This document shows, one piece after another, positions 1-9,569 of a DNA stretch of 64,000 bases. The notes under the pieces are model-generated. The model did no database searches and was not told where the DNA came from. It was given only the letters and a program-made list of their open reading frames with translations. Source of the DNA: an uncultured Alphaproteobacteria bacterium. GTDB lineage: Bacteria; Pseudomonadota; Alphaproteobacteria; Rhodobacterales; Rhodobacteraceae. Each line of letters starts with the position of its first letter. The stretch's first letter is position 1. The position numbers were made by a program, and so were the translations under genes. The DNA is taken from the NCBI GenBank assembly GCA_929200255.1, contig CAKMYZ010000005.1:1-64000 (forward strand), written 5' to 3'.

Positions 1-53
1 AGCGGGTCAAATCTCGGTGACAATACCGGGTCAGTTCTCAATGACATTCAACA
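1..53. mobile_element. Terminus of an IS21-family-like element
   Basis: Two similar 19-mers lie 24 bp apart at 4-22 (gggtcaaatctcggtgaca) and 28-46 (gggtcagttctcaatgaca). Read on the minus strand, the block starts TGTTGAATGTCATTGAGAAC at position 53. Multiple short GGGTCA..GACA-type repeats next to a TG..CA end are characteristic of IS21-family termini. Only the end is in the window; the body would lie upstream of position 1. Family assignment is from pattern recall, not a search. The neighbouring transposase scrap begins right after it. Confidence 0.5.
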
Positions 54-264
54 GTCAGCACTTGTGGGACGTGCATTGTGGCGGCGCTTGACTGGTTACC
101 ATCGCCGAAGCCGCGTTGAGACAAAGATGCATTGCTTGAAATTACTCGGGCAGCGCCTCTCAGCGCGCGACTTCGATCGGCAGGTCGCAGAGATCCAGAT
201 ACGGGCCGCCATCCTCAATGGCTTCACTGCGCTTGGTATCCCCAAAACCGTGGCCACAGAATAA
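54..264 (+). pseudogene. IS5-family transposase, 3' remnant
   Basis: The frame is open from position 1, but recognisable transposase sequence starts near the GTG at 64 (GRALWRRLTGYHRRSRVETK) and continues through ARDFDRQVAEIQIRAAILNG to a TAA at 262-264. This matches the C-terminal end of IS5-type DDE transposases, including the YHRRSRVETKM segment that carries the last catalytic acid of the family. The first ~250 residues are missing, replaced by the IS21-like terminus directly upstream, so it cannot encode an active enzyme. No promoter or start of its own is evident. Confidence 0.65.
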
Positions 265-290
265 ATCCGTCTGGGGAAAGGGGACCTCCG

Positions 291-964
291 TCAATCAATC
301 GATTTGTGCAACAAAGCCGCCGATGACCACGAAAAGTCATTTGTCATGAAGAGGCCACGCTCATTGTGACGCACTGCGTGTCCATGACCCGAACAATCAG
401 AATGCTCGGTGTATGATTTTTCGTCACCATGCGAGTCGCTGTAAACGTAGGTTTCAGTTCCATTTGACTGCCGAGCCCACGTCGCGGTCGCAGTTACGGG
501 CCCATCGATGGTCGTTACGGTGAGACGCTCAAAAGCAGGGTTGCTGATACTGACCTCTTGGAAAGAGCCGCTTTCACTGGGTTGGGTTGTGAATGACAGT
601 GCCTGCCCCATCCAGCCGCGCATCTGCCACGCTGGCGGGCCAAAAAGCATTCCCTGCACATTCATTTGCCTCGTACATGTCGTAGCTGCACATCGCGGCG
701 AGACCCGGAGGCACGAGGTCAACGAGCCCCATCAACATAAACTCACCCAACGCGCCTGCGCGAAAAGCGTTTTCAAAGGGGTTGGCCTTGCTCCAGCCTT
801 TGAAGCGTTGCCTCGACTTCGGGATATCCTGGGGAGTCCAAGGTGACATAATTTTGTAAATCAGCAGACGCATTGTACTGCCGACAAGAGAGTTCGATCC
901 CGTCATCCGCCGCCGCGATGTGACCAATAAAACAAAGCCACGTGGCAGAACAGATCAGACGCAT
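291..964 (-). pseudogene. Secreted hypothetical protein, broken by two frameshifts
   Basis: Translation begins at an ATG (964-962) three bases after the stop of the PDZ gene, so the two were probably cotranscribed. The first frame gives a signal peptide (MRLICSATWLCFIGHIAAA) and stops at 773. A second frame carries on plausibly (ANPFENAFRAGALGEFMLMG.. to ..YEANECAGNAF). A third takes over near 630 (FGPPAWQMRGWMGQALSFTT) and runs to a TGA at 291. Each piece looks coding where the previous one ends, which suggests one ~220-residue exported protein hit by two single-base indels, near 780-800 and 620-640. No family is recognised. Sequencing error is an alternative. Confidence 0.5.
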
Positions 965-967
965 CTC

Positions 968-2164
968 TTATCCCTCTCCCACTTGAGACACCATTTCCCA
1001 ATATGCGTAGTCATCATGCAATGAATCATCCCAAATCACGAGATTTTCGCGGTTCATCGCAATATACTCCGGTGCGGCAGACACCCGTTCGTCAGCAAAC
1101 ATCGCCGACGGATCGCACAATACCACAAGCGGTAGACCTTCGGAGATCGCTGCATCTTCAGCTTCATACCACCCCTTAGGATCTGCGCCGCGATCTCGGA
1201 CGCTGGTGATGACCACGAACCGTTCTATGCGATCTTTCATGTGGGGATACATCAGGCGAAACGCATGCAGCCCCGTGTTATACGGTCCATTGCCACGGAA
1301 GGTCAGCATCAAACAAACAGGCATGACTTTCCCTATTGGTAAGGCCTTCGCCCATTTCGTGACATTCGCCCCACCTTCGCCGCCAGCAATAGTTTCAAGT
1401 GCCATCAATTCAAGGCGATAATTGTACTGCTTGCCAACGCGCGTGCCAGGCTCCCTTAGGTCAGCTTCTTTCGCGAAAGCTGTCATGCGCGGGCTGTCCT
1501 GCCCAACATCTTCCATCAAGGGAATGAGAATATTCCGGCATGCGGTCTCGTTGCCCGTTTGCCACTCATGTAATGCAGCATAGAAATCGGCCAAACGTCC
1601 CACATTGCCGTTCGTGCCGTGGCCCATTTCTTTGCGTAGCTCCAGAATAGTGTCAAACGCAGTGTTGTCGCCCGCTTCGACGTCGCAAATGGCCCTAACA
1701 AAGGCGACAAGGTCTTTGCCTTTGGTAGCATAGGTGAACTTCTTGAAAAGCTTGGCCACACCACTGCCGTCACAAATTGCTCGCAAGTGATCATAGTCAC
1801 CGCGTTCCCAAAGGACCAGTGCATCCTCAAATTGATCCAACGGCTGCGTTTTGTATCGTTCAACGATATCGTCAGAAGCCGGTTCCGTCCGGACCCCCAT
1901 TGGAAGAGCCGCCGTTTTCACCTCAACCAACTGGCCTGCCTTTCGATAAAAAACATAGGTCACATGCTCTTTCGCCAGCAGGATCGTCGGAAGGTCAGCC
2001 TTGACCGCAGGGGTCCCGTTCACGCTGACAAGCGCATCACCGGGCGCCAGCGCGAGTGAGGCGGCTGGCGAGTTTCTGGCCACCTTTGTGATCACGACAT
2101 GACCTTTTGTAGGACTTGAGCTAGGCGTTTCTCTGTGCTCAATAAACCAGTCTTCGTTCGCCAT
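968..2164 (-). CDS. PDZ domain-containing protein
   Basis: A 398-residue protein beginning MANEDWFIEHRE. A longer frame reaches 2269, but the internal ATG at 2164 is preceded by GGAAGAAACGGT, a good ribosome binding site. Residues ~15-75 form a PDZ domain (GHVVITKVARNSPAASLALA, then PGDALVSVNGTPA). The rest is soluble, alpha-helix-rich and unassigned; the last ~130 residues contain an alpha/beta-looking stretch (IGKVMPVCLMLTFRGN, ERFVVITSVRDRG, LVVLCDP) possibly of Rossmann type. No signal peptide or membrane helix is present, so a cytoplasmic role is inferred. The downstream gene starts 3 bp after its stop but is frameshifted. Confidence 0.7.
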   Translation of the reverse strand: MANEDWFIEHRETPSSSPTKGHVVITKVARNSPAASLALAPGDALVSVNGTPAVKADLPTILLAKEHVTYVFYRKAGQLVEVKTAALPMGVRTEPASDDIVERYKTQPLDQFEDALVLWERGDYDHLRAICDGSGVAKLFKKFTYATKGKDLVAFVRAICDVEAGDNTAFDTILELRKEMGHGTNGNVGRLADFYAALHEWQTGNETACRNILIPLMEDVGQDSPRMTAFAKEADLREPGTRVGKQYNYRLELMALETIAGGEGGANVTKWAKALPIGKVMPVCLMLTFRGNGPYNTGLHAFRLMYPHMKDRIERFVVITSVRDRGADPKGWYEAEDAAISEGLPLVVLCDPSAMFADERVSAAPEYIAMNRENLVIWDDSLHDDYAYWEMVSQVGEG

Positions 2165-2640
2165 ACCGTTTCTTCCTATGCCAATGATGTACGATGACTT
2201 GGACAGATGTTTGTAGCAGATGCAACAGGCCCAGTGCTCCGATCGCGAAACCTGACATTCGCTGCACAACGGAAATTTTGCAAGATGGGCTCGAAGCGGA
2301 CTTCCACTGCAATGCGTTTGAATGTCGGCTTCACGAATTTCGGTAATTCATCCACCATGCCGCGAAGAGAAAGCCCGGTACGCCTTCCCTGTTCGCTCAG
2401 ATCAATTCGCTGATGCCATACCAAAATTCCCTGCTCGCTAGTTTAGGGAAATCGTGCCTAAGTCACTGTTTTCGTAGTGGCAATCCGTGCGACAAACTCG
2501 AATAATAGCAGAACTGGCAGTTTTTCCCTGTTATCAGGGAAATTCAGCGCAGACCGCCTAGCTTGAGACTGCCTGCACAGCCAACCTTCCTTGGTGTGCC
2601 GTCCGATGTGAATTGCAACTTGTCCGGCGAGAAACGCAAC
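2165..2640. other. 476-bp gap without a convincing gene
   Basis: This lies between the PDZ gene and the 3' end of a small ORF. A minus-strand frame (2176-2424, 82 codons) runs into the PDZ gene's upstream region, and a short plus-strand frame (2207-2413) overlaps it. Neither resembles a known family nor has a good ribosome binding site. The segment with ttgcaaaatttccgttgtgc (read on the minus strand) followed by gcgaatgtcaggtttcgcg resembles intergenic sequence seen repeatedly in roseobacters, but this is from memory. The promoter of the PDZ operon is expected here. Confidence 0.3.
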
Positions 2641-2850
2641 TTATGTCGGGCAAGAACCCAACTTTGTGAGTTTTCTCCAGGTATTCGAACTGCCTGACTC
2701 TGTCGCACCTAGAAGGTGAATAGCTGGGTTTTCGATAGTCAACACATCGGCATGGCGAGTGATGGGCATCTTAGCTTTCACTGCTAGATTGTAGATTGCC
2801 GCGGCTGCAACCAGAACGATCACAGTGCCCGCAAACAAGTACGTTCTCAT
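2641..2850 (-). CDS. Small single-pass membrane protein, hypothetical
   Basis: A 69-codon frame starting MRTYLFAGTVIVLVAAAAIY, which forms one hydrophobic N-terminal helix (residues ~3-24), followed by a short polar tail (ITRHADVLTIENPAIHLLGA). GGAAGG sits 9 bases upstream of the ATG, which supports real translation. No family is recognised and there is no operon partner; both flanks are non-coding. It may also be a chance ORF or a remnant in a scarred region. Confidence 0.4.
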   Translation of the reverse strand: MRTYLFAGTVIVLVAAAAIYNLAVKAKMPITRHADVLTIENPAIHLLGATESGSSNTWRKLTKLGSCPT

Positions 2851-3135
2851 TTAGATGAACCTTCCAAATCAAACACGAGGTATTCAGCAGCTATTGAATC
2901 TTCCGACTGATACTCAATAGCCATCAAGCAATGTGCAGTATGCATCTGTTGGTGCGTAGCGGAAACAAGACGTTGACAATCGTACGGTGAAAGTCCGAAA
3001 AGTCCGCGTTGCCGACATTAGGTCAGAAATGCCTGAGTTTTGGCCAATACTGTTTGACGCGCCGCTCTGATATGATTCAGAAAATTGGCCCCATCGAGTC
3101 AGGCATTCGCGACGCTCGACATATCAGGTCTGACC

Positions 3136-3636
3136 CTATTCGGACGGAACGGTCGCACTTGCAGCCATCATCGCCTCGGTAAAGCCGGTTTCCTGCATGT
3201 CGCGCAATTGCAGTTCCATCATGCCGCATTCCTGATTGATGCGGGCCGAATCCTCTAACGTCATACCCACGGGCAGCATCGTTTCGGCCATCTCACTTTC
3301 TGCAAATTCCGTCATGCCCATCTCTTGCATGACCGGCAGCGCTGCATCCAACCGGTCCAGTAGGGCATCCACCTCTGCGTTGTCGGTGGCATCACGGTAC
3401 TGATCAAGGATACACCCACCGGCGGCTCGCATGTCATCGTCCCATTCTGGCATGGTTGATCTGACATCGCGCAATGCCGTTGCATCACCGCCAAGGTTTT
3501 CGATTTCGAAGGCCATCATTTCCACCATCAGCTGGTTCATGCTTTCAGACAGGTTCTCAAAACGCTCTAGCTGGGTTTCGGCAAAGGCTGTCGCAGGAAA
3601 CAGAAGCAGGGTAGCGGTGAGTGCAAATCGTGTCAT
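3136..3636 (-). CDS. Secreted hypothetical protein, Met/Glu-rich
   Basis: A 166-residue protein starting MTRFALTATLLLFPATAFAE, a typical Sec signal peptide with cleavage after AFA. A longer upstream frame exists but would bury this signal peptide, so the ATG at 3636 is preferred. The mature part is acidic, helical and rich in methionine (ESMNQLMVEMMAFEIENLGG, TEFAESEMAETMLPVG), with two conserved-looking cysteines (GGCILDQ, NQECGMM) that could form a disulfide in the periplasm. Roseobacters encode similar small periplasmic proteins of unknown function. No binding motif is recognised. Confidence 0.65.
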   Translation of the reverse strand: MTRFALTATLLLFPATAFAETQLERFENLSESMNQLMVEMMAFEIENLGGDATALRDVRSTMPEWDDDMRAAGGCILDQYRDATDNAEVDALLDRLDAALPVMQEMGMTEFAESEMAETMLPVGMTLEDSARINQECGMMELQLRDMQETGFTEAMMAASATVPSE

Positions 3637-3730
3637 TTGGTCGCTTTCATAATTGGGCCGTTCGTAGGGCGATGGTGCGACTTTGTGGCCAGAAAACAAG
3701 GAAGGATTTCCTGACTGGGGCGGAAGGCGC

Positions 3731-4441
3731 TCATGTGTTTGTCGGTGCAACGGCAAGTGGGTGCCGCTGCTGGCCCGCGTCATCAAAGTTTTCTGGTGCG
3801 ATCCAGTTTTCAAAACAAGATTTGATCCGTGGCCAATCCTTGTCGAGGATTGAAAACCACGCCGTATCCCTATTGCGCCCCTTGTAGACCAATGCCTGTT
3901 TGAACAGCCCGTCGTAGGAAAAGCCCAGCCGCGCGGCGGCCTTTCGCGATGCAGCATTCAGCGCGTCGCATTTCCATTCATAGCGCCGATAGCCGAGATC
4001 ATCAAAAACACGGACCATCATCAGATACATTGCCTCGGTCGCCATGACCGTGCGCTGAAGTGCAGGCGAAAAAGTGATGTAGCCCACTTCGGCCACCCCG
4101 TTTTCCGGCTGGATGCGCAGAAAGCTTGCAACCCCGACGGGCTTGCCGCTCGATTTATCGATTATCGCGAAAAAGAGCGGGTCACTGCTTTGGCAAGCAT
4201 CGTCGACCCATGCCGCATAAGCCGCTTCATCTGCAAATGGTCCTGCCGGCATATAGGTCCAGAGCGTGCCGGTCTGATCGGCGCTGAAGGCTGCGTGCAA
4301 GCCTGCGCTATGTGACGGCGCCAACGGGATCACATCGCAGGTGCGTCCGCGCATTGGCGTTCTGGGGATTGGTGCGCAACCGGTCCAGTTGGGTACGGGT
4401 GCGCCAATGGGTTGCCCCTGATCGTTGGTGTCGTCGGTCAT
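3731..4441 (-). CDS. GNAT-family N-acetyltransferase (RimJ/RimL-like)
   Basis: A 236-residue protein starting MTDDTNDQGQPIGAPVPNW. The acetyltransferase fold spans residues ~25-205: substrate strand (TCDVIPLAPSHSAGLHAAF), central strands (PVGVASFLRIQPENGVAEVG), and the acetyl-CoA region (ALQRTVMATEAMYLMMVRVF, then EWKCDALNAASRKAAARLGF). The EWKCDALNAASRKAA pattern is typical of the RimJ/RimL-type group. It is probably cytoplasmic with an unknown amine substrate. Its ATG overlaps the stop of the upstream FAD oxidoreductase by 4 bp (ATGA), indicating a coupled operon and perhaps a shared amino-acid substrate (inference). Confidence 0.85.
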   Translation of the reverse strand: MTDDTNDQGQPIGAPVPNWTGCAPIPRTPMRGRTCDVIPLAPSHSAGLHAAFSADQTGTLWTYMPAGPFADEAAYAAWVDDACQSSDPLFFAIIDKSSGKPVGVASFLRIQPENGVAEVGYITFSPALQRTVMATEAMYLMMVRVFDDLGYRRYEWKCDALNAASRKAAARLGFSYDGLFKQALVYKGRNRDTAWFSILDKDWPRIKSCFENWIAPENFDDAGQQRHPLAVAPTNT

Positions 4442-5508
4442 GTGAACCTCTGTGGTGATAGTTCTGCGATGGTCTGTGGTGACAAGGGCGATGTGGCCCC
4501 CCCGATCAGGTCCGCAAGCAGCTGGCTTGCCCCCGGAGAGGATTGCATCCCATAGCCGCCTTGCCCTGCACACCAGATGAATGCCGGCTCAATCTGGTCG
4601 CGCCCCAGAACGAGGTTGCGGTCAGGGGCAAAGGTGCGCAGTCCGGCCCAGGAGCTGAGCAGCCGCGTGACCGGTTCGGTCACGAAGCTTTCGTAGCGGG
4701 CCAACCCTTCGGCCAGTACCATATCGTCGGTATAGGCGTCATGCGGGGTGGTGAGGTCTTCTTCCGCAGGAGAGACGATCAGCGCGCCCGCGTCCGGCTT
4801 GCAATACCAGTCTTCGCCCGGACCAAAAGCCATTGGCCAACTGCTCAGGTCATGCCCCGCTGGTGCAGGGATGCGGGCCATGGAACGGCGCAAAGGCGTA
4901 AATCCAATGGGTTGAATACCCGCCATCTTGGCGATTTCATCAACCCAGGCACCTGCCGCATTGATCAATGTGCGGGCCTCGAAGGTTTCATCGCCTGCCG
5001 CAACCGCCCAGCCGGGCCCTGTCCGGGTGATCGAGGTGACCCGGGACTTCGTCCTGATCGTGGCCCCCTTGCTGCACGCGATGCGTGCGAATGTCTGCAC
5101 CAGTTTGTCGGTATCAATATCCCAGGCAGAGGCATCATATGCAGCGCGGTCAACAACCTTGGTATCCAGCACCGGCATCATTGACTGTGCTTCGGCAACC
5201 GTGATCTGCTCAAGATGCATGTCCTGCACGTCCCGAGCAAAAGCCGCTGCCTGCTCCTTGGAGCCAATCACCATCAGGCCGCGGGGGCTGAGAACATCAG
5301 CCTCGCGGTGAAAGTCGCGGCTGGCCTTGTTCAGCGCTACCGTCGCGGGCTTGCCGTAGTTCTGTTCAAAGAGCGCCGCCGACCGCCCCGAGGCGTGATA
5401 GGTCAGCGCATCCTCTTGTTCGAGCAGGGTGACCGAACCAAGTTTCGAAAGCCGCGCCGCTGCGGAGACGCCTGCAATACCACCGCCGATGATGAGAAAA
5501 TCGATCAT
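4438..5508 (-). CDS. FAD-dependent oxidoreductase, DAO family
   Basis: A 356-residue protein with an N-terminal dinucleotide-binding motif (DFLIIGGGIAGVSAAARLSK) and the following acidic strand end (VTLLEQEDALTYHASGRSAA). A C-terminal FAD contact (IWCAGQGGYGMQSSPGASQL) completes the D-amino-acid-oxidase / glycine-oxidase fold. Members oxidise amines, D-amino acids or 2-hydroxy acids; the substrate here cannot be read off. No signal peptide. The downstream GNAT gene overlaps by 4 bp. The long plus-strand frame inside it (4543-5184) is a shadow. Confidence 0.88.
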   Translation of the reverse strand: MIDFLIIGGGIAGVSAAARLSKLGSVTLLEQEDALTYHASGRSAALFEQNYGKPATVALNKASRDFHREADVLSPRGLMVIGSKEQAAAFARDVQDMHLEQITVAEAQSMMPVLDTKVVDRAAYDASAWDIDTDKLVQTFARIACSKGATIRTKSRVTSITRTGPGWAVAAGDETFEARTLINAAGAWVDEIAKMAGIQPIGFTPLRRSMARIPAPAGHDLSSWPMAFGPGEDWYCKPDAGALIVSPAEEDLTTPHDAYTDDMVLAEGLARYESFVTEPVTRLLSSWAGLRTFAPDRNLVLGRDQIEPAFIWCAGQGGYGMQSSPGASQLLADLIGGATSPLSPQTIAELSPQRFT

Positions 5509-5762
5509 GCGTTCTCCTATTCGTCAGGCGCGGTGCCGGGGTCTGGCAGAGCTTTGTCGTTTCTGCTTAGAATGCGCACATCGGCGGTGGTGGCAACGCG
5601 CCGCATCGCCGGATCTGTTACGTGGACAGTGGCATGCCTGCGATATGATGAAAAGAGGTTGTGATCGGGTGACGAAACGGGCGTGGCACAGCTTTGACTG
5701 ACAGGAAATTGACAAGCTTAAGGTGGCATGACCGCTTGCCATCGTCGTTATAGGAGATCGCA

Positions 5763-6791
5763 ATGACTTATGTACCTGCCGAAGACCGCTATGACCGTAT
5801 GGTCTATCGCCGCTGTGGGGCGTCGGGGGTGAAACTGCCGGCGGTTTCGCTTGGGCTTTGGCATAACTTTGGCCATGATATGCCGCATAAGACAAAGCAG
5901 GCGATTTGCCGGACCGCCTTTGATCACGGCATCACGCATTTTGATCTGGCCAACAACTATGGCCCGCCGCCGGGATCGGCTGAGCATGCTTTTGGGTCTA
6001 TCCTTGCTGAGGATTTCAAAGGCTACCGTGATGAGCTGATCATTAGCTCCAAGGCGGGATATGACATGTGGCCGGGCCCTTATGGCGAATGGGGCAGCCG
6101 CAAGTATCTGGTCGCATCTTGTGATCAATCGCTCAAGCGGATGGGCCTTGATTATGTCGATATCTTCTATTCGCACCGGTTTGACCCTGACACCCCGCTA
6201 GAGGAAACGATGGGTGCCTTGGATTACATCGTGCGTTCGGGTCGTGCCCTTTACGCCGGGATTTCATCCTATAACTCCGCACGCACCCGTGAAGCTGTGG
6301 CGATTCTGAAGGATTTGGGCACGCCCTGCCTGATCCACCAACCCAGTTACAATATGCTGAACCGTTGGGTCGAACGGGATGGGTTGAAGGAGACGCTGGA
6401 GGAATTGGGCGTCGGTTCCATCGCCTTTACACCACTGGCCCAAGGCATGCTGACCAAGAAATATCTTGGTGGCGTCCCAGCGGGTAGCAGGGCCACACAG
6501 GACAAATCGCTATTCCCTTCTATGCTGACCGATGAGGCGCTGGGGAATATCCGTAAGCTCAACGAAATTGCAGAAGGCCGTGGGCAGACGCTGGCGCAGA
6601 TGGCGATTGCCTGGGTCCTGCGGGATGGCGGGATTACCACGGCGCTGATCGGTGCCTCAAAACCGAGCCAGGTTGAGGATTGTGCGGGGGCCATCGGCAA
6701 TCTTGAGTTCAGTGCGGAAGAACTTGCCTTGATTGGTCAATATGCGGATGAAGAGCAGATCAACCTTTGGGCAGCTTCGGCTGAGCAGTAA
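5763..6791 (+). CDS. mgrA: Aldo-keto reductase, L-glyceraldehyde 3-phosphate reductase type
   Basis: A 342-residue NADPH-dependent reductase with a TIM-barrel fold. The catalytic tetrad is visible: Asp and Tyr in HFDLANNYGPPPGSAE, Lys in IISSKAGYDMWPGPYGEWGS and His in IFYSHRFDPDTP. The insertion GPYGEWGSRKYL and the start YDRMVYRRCGASGVKLPAVS are typical of the YghZ/MgrA subgroup, which detoxifies L-glyceraldehyde 3-phosphate and methylglyoxal and has sequence similarity to Kv-beta channel subunits. A good ribosome binding site (aggag) precedes the ATG. It is monocistronic; nadD follows after ~200 bp. Confidence 0.88.
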   Translation: MTYVPAEDRYDRMVYRRCGASGVKLPAVSLGLWHNFGHDMPHKTKQAICRTAFDHGITHFDLANNYGPPPGSAEHAFGSILAEDFKGYRDELIISSKAGYDMWPGPYGEWGSRKYLVASCDQSLKRMGLDYVDIFYSHRFDPDTPLEETMGALDYIVRSGRALYAGISSYNSARTREAVAILKDLGTPCLIHQPSYNMLNRWVERDGLKETLEELGVGSIAFTPLAQGMLTKKYLGGVPAGSRATQDKSLFPSMLTDEALGNIRKLNEIAEGRGQTLAQMAIAWVLRDGGITTALIGASKPSQVEDCAGAIGNLEFSAEELALIGQYADEEQINLWAASAEQ

Positions 6792-6989
6792 GCAGGCAGA
6801 GCGGGTCGTCAGAAATGATCCACAGCCCTGTGTGTCACCGCCCCGATGACGTCTGTTTTGCCCCTGCGCGCTATGCCGATTGACAAGGATTACGTTGCGA
6901 TGGCTATTACAAGGCAGCGGTGTAAGAGGAACGATGTTGCCTGAGTTTTGGAAAACTTCCGTTGGCCGGACCGGCACAGGGCCGGGCCA

Positions 6990-7583
6990 ATGACGGCCCT
7001 GCCTGTCGCGAAATCCGGTCAGGTCATCGGGCTTTTGGGGGGATCGTTTGATCCACCCCATGCAGGTCATGTGCATATCAGCAAGGCCGCGCTCAAGCGG
7101 TTTGGGTTGGACAGGCTCTGGTGGTTGGTGTCGCCGGGCAATCCGCTCAAAAAAGACGGCCCTGCGCCCTTGGCAGAGCGGATGCAGGCCGCACAGTCCA
7201 TCATGCAGCATCCACGTGTCACAATCACCGATATCGAGGCGCATTTGGGCACGCGCTATACCGCGCAAACCCTTCTGGCCTTGCGCCGCCGTTATCCCGG
7301 TGTACGGTTTGTCTGGCTGATGGGGGCCGATAATCTGGCGCAGTTTCACAGCTGGCAAGATTGGCGCTGGATCATCGAAAACGTGCCTATTGGCGTGGTT
7401 GCCCGCCCCGGTGACCGTATCTCGGCGCGTCTGTCCAAGACCGCGAAGGTTTATGCTCAGGCGCGGATTCCGGGCCGGGGCGCCCATGTTTTGGGCCGGA
7501 TGCCGCCCCCTGCCTGGGCCTTTGTGAATCTGCCGATGTCGGATCAGTCCTCGACAGCGATCCGTGAACGGGGGGAATGGTGA
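6990..7583 (+). CDS. nadD: Nicotinate-nucleotide adenylyltransferase
   Basis: A 197-residue enzyme of NAD synthesis that adenylates nicotinate mononucleotide with ATP to give deamido-NAD. The nucleotidyltransferase signature [15 protein letters not shown] contains both the GxFDP and HxGH parts, and the C-terminal [14 protein letters not shown] matches the family's second ATP motif (ISSTxIR). An in-frame TTG at 6948 would add 14 residues, but the ATG at 6990 fits the family length and start. The stop overlaps the start of dacB, so the two are coupled. Confidence 0.92.
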   Translation: MTALPVAKSGQVIGLLGGSFDPPHAGHVHISKAALKRFGLDRLWWLVSPGNPLKKDGPAPLAERMQAAQSIMQHPRVTITDIEAHLGTRYTAQTLLALRRRYPGVRFVWLMGADNLAQFHSWQDWRWIIENVPIGVVARPGDRISARLSKTAKVYAQARIPGRGAHVLGRMPPPAWAFVNLPMSDQSSTAIRERGEW

Positions 7584-9046
7584 TGCGGCTTTCGCGACGT
7601 GCGTTGTTGGCTGGCGCGGTGTCGGCTGTGGCGGCGCGCGCCTGGGCCGATGCACCACTGACGTCGGTCCGTCCTGTTGCCCGCGTGCCGGACAAGAATG
7701 CCGTGGCCCGGATCGTGGCGGGCGCGGGGCTGTCTGGCGAGGTCGGTGTTGTCGTCGTTGATACAGCAACGGGTGAGGTGATCGAGACGATTTCACCGGA
7801 TGTGCCGCAGCCGCCCGCCAGCGTGACCAAGGCGGTGACTGCGCTTTATGCTCTGGAAACTCTGGGAAGTGATTTTCGCTTTAGAACGCGCCTGTTTGCT
7901 ATGGGTGCCATCGAAAATGGGATTTTGGATGGTAATTTGATCCTGGCCGGCGGTGGCGATCCAAATCTGGTGACCGATGACCTTGCTGAACTGGCGCAGC
8001 GTTTGCGGGATGCGGGGCTGCGCGAGGTCCGGGGTGCGTTTCAGGTCTGGGACAGCGCTTTGGTCAATCTTGAAGAGATTGACAGCCAGCAGCTTGACCA
8101 TCTTGGGTATAATCCGGCGATTACCGGGCTGAACCTGAACTTCAATCGCGTCCATTTTGAATGGAAGCGCATCGAGGATGCATTTGAGACGGCAATGGAT
8201 GCCCGGAGCGAGAGTTACCGGCCTGCTGTGACGTCGTCACGCATTCGCGTCGTTGATCGCGCAGCCCCGGTCTTTACCTACCGGGCCGCTGGCAATGTTG
8301 ATCAATGGACGGTGGCAAAGGCGGCGCTGAATGATGAAGGGTCGCGCTGGTTACCGGTGCGCAACCCGGCGCTTTATGCAGGGCAGGTTTTTGCGACATT
8401 TGCGCGAAGCCACGGCATTGCGCTGAAAGCCCCGGAAGAGATCGCAGAAGAACCAACCGGTACACCTTTGGCAGAAATCGAAAGTGTGCCGTTGCGCGAT
8501 CTGATGCGGTCCATGATGCGGTTCTCGACAAATATCACTGCCGAGGCCGCGGGCCTGATGGCAACGTCAGAGCGTACAGGCCAGCAACGTGGGCTGCGGA
8601 CCTCGGCCTATGGTATGGCGCGCTGGGCTGATACCCGTGCTGGCGGGATTGCCCCCTATTTGGTTGATCATTCCGGGCTTGGTGATCTGTCGCGGATTAC
8701 TGCGGCGGATATGGTGCAGTTCCTGCGCGCAGTGGGCGTCGAAGACACGCTGCGCCCCATCATGCGGACTGTGTCGCTGGTGGGGGACGATGACAAAGTC
8801 ATCGAGGGTGGTGTTGAGGTTCGGGCCAAGACGGGGACGTTGAATTTCGTTTCGAGCCTCGCGGGATATGTGCAGACACGACAGGGCCGCAATCTGGCCT
8901 TTGCGATTTTTGCTGCTGATCTGGACGCGCGCGAGCGGGGCAAGTTGCTGGGCGATGAGCGGCCACCGGGCGCGCGGTCATGGAACCGGCGCGCCCGGGC
9001 CTTGCAGCAGGATATCCTTAAACATCTCGCGATGCGTCTAGTCTAG
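7577..9046 (+). CDS. dacB: D-alanyl-D-alanine carboxypeptidase/endopeptidase (PBP4 type)
   Basis: A 489-residue class C low-molecular-weight penicillin-binding protein that trims or cleaves peptidoglycan cross-links in the periplasm. All three active-site motifs are present: SVTK ([11 protein letters not shown], near residue 83), STN in [11 protein letters not shown], and KTGT in [15 protein letters not shown]. The N-terminus ([20 protein letters not shown]) has a twin-arginine-like pair before the hydrophobic core, so export may be by Tat. Two start codons (7577 and 7583) overlap the nadD stop. The 3' end overlaps the convergent TerB-like gene by 9 bp. Confidence 0.92.
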   Translation: MVMRLSRRALLAGAVSAVAARAWADAPLTSVRPVARVPDKNAVARIVAGAGLSGEVGVVVVDTATGEVIETISPDVPQPPASVTKAVTALYALETLGSDFRFRTRLFAMGAIENGILDGNLILAGGGDPNLVTDDLAELAQRLRDAGLREVRGAFQVWDSALVNLEEIDSQQLDHLGYNPAITGLNLNFNRVHFEWKRIEDAFETAMDARSESYRPAVTSSRIRVVDRAAPVFTYRAAGNVDQWTVAKAALNDEGSRWLPVRNPALYAGQVFATFARSHGIALKAPEEIAEEPTGTPLAEIESVPLRDLMRSMMRFSTNITAEAAGLMATSERTGQQRGLRTSAYGMARWADTRAGGIAPYLVDHSGLGDLSRITAADMVQFLRAVGVEDTLRPIMRTVSLVGDDDKVIEGGVEVRAKTGTLNFVSSLAGYVQTRQGRNLAFAIFAADLDARERGKLLGDERPPGARSWNRRARALQQDILKHLAMRLV

Positions 9047-9460
9047 CGTCATATGACGGGCGCGCGATCCACGTTCGATTGCCGCCGCGTGTAGCCGATC
9101 AAGGTTCAGCTCATCGCGAATCTCTTCCAGCATCCGCACTTCTGGCCCCACGATCCGGCCATCAGCCGCCGCAACGTCACATGATAGCGCGTATGCTGTC
9201 TCAAACAGGCGCTCGGGTAAGGCATCGCGGATCAGGCCAAAGAGCGTTTCCAGCCCTTCTTCCTGCTCCAGAAGGTCAAAGACAGTTTTGGACATACGGG
9301 GCAGGCGTTCTGCGTCGTAGCCGGCAAAAACAGGCAAATTGTTGATAGAATTGCTCATTTTCACCAGCTCTGCGGTGCGGATTTCCTCGTCAGAGGCCGA
9401 CATGGCGATCATCAGTGCGGCAAGCGCATCCTGTGCGGTCATTGGGGCATCTTCGAGCAT
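9038..9460 (-). CDS. TerB-family tellurite resistance-like protein
   Basis: A 140-residue all-helical protein starting MLEDAPMTAQDALAALMIAM. The paired acidic segments ALMIAMSASDEEIRTAELVK and CDVAAADGRIVGPEVRMLEE are the repeated metal-binding helices of the TerB/DjlA N-terminal fold. An in-frame ATG at 9487 is possible, but AAAGGA lies 7 bases before the 9460 ATG, which is therefore preferred. Stand-alone TerB proteins are cytoplasmic and of unsettled role; tellurite resistance itself is not implied. It is transcribed toward dacB and divergent from lysS. Confidence 0.8.
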   Translation of the reverse strand: MLEDAPMTAQDALAALMIAMSASDEEIRTAELVKMSNSINNLPVFAGYDAERLPRMSKTVFDLLEQEEGLETLFGLIRDALPERLFETAYALSCDVAAADGRIVGPEVRMLEEIRDELNLDRLHAAAIERGSRARHMTLD

Positions 9461-9569
9461 GATCAAATCCTTTGCTTTGCTACCCATTTATTGACCCGCC
9501 CCCCGTCTCACAATAGGGAGTGCCCGATATGGCGTCAAAATGACACCCTCAAGCGATGTGGAAAGACAG

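Noticed and set aside
6657-7796. 379-codon minus-strand open frame over nadD and dacB
   Set aside because: Lies antisense to two genes with all catalytic motifs; it is a high-GC shadow frame with no family resemblance or ribosome binding site.
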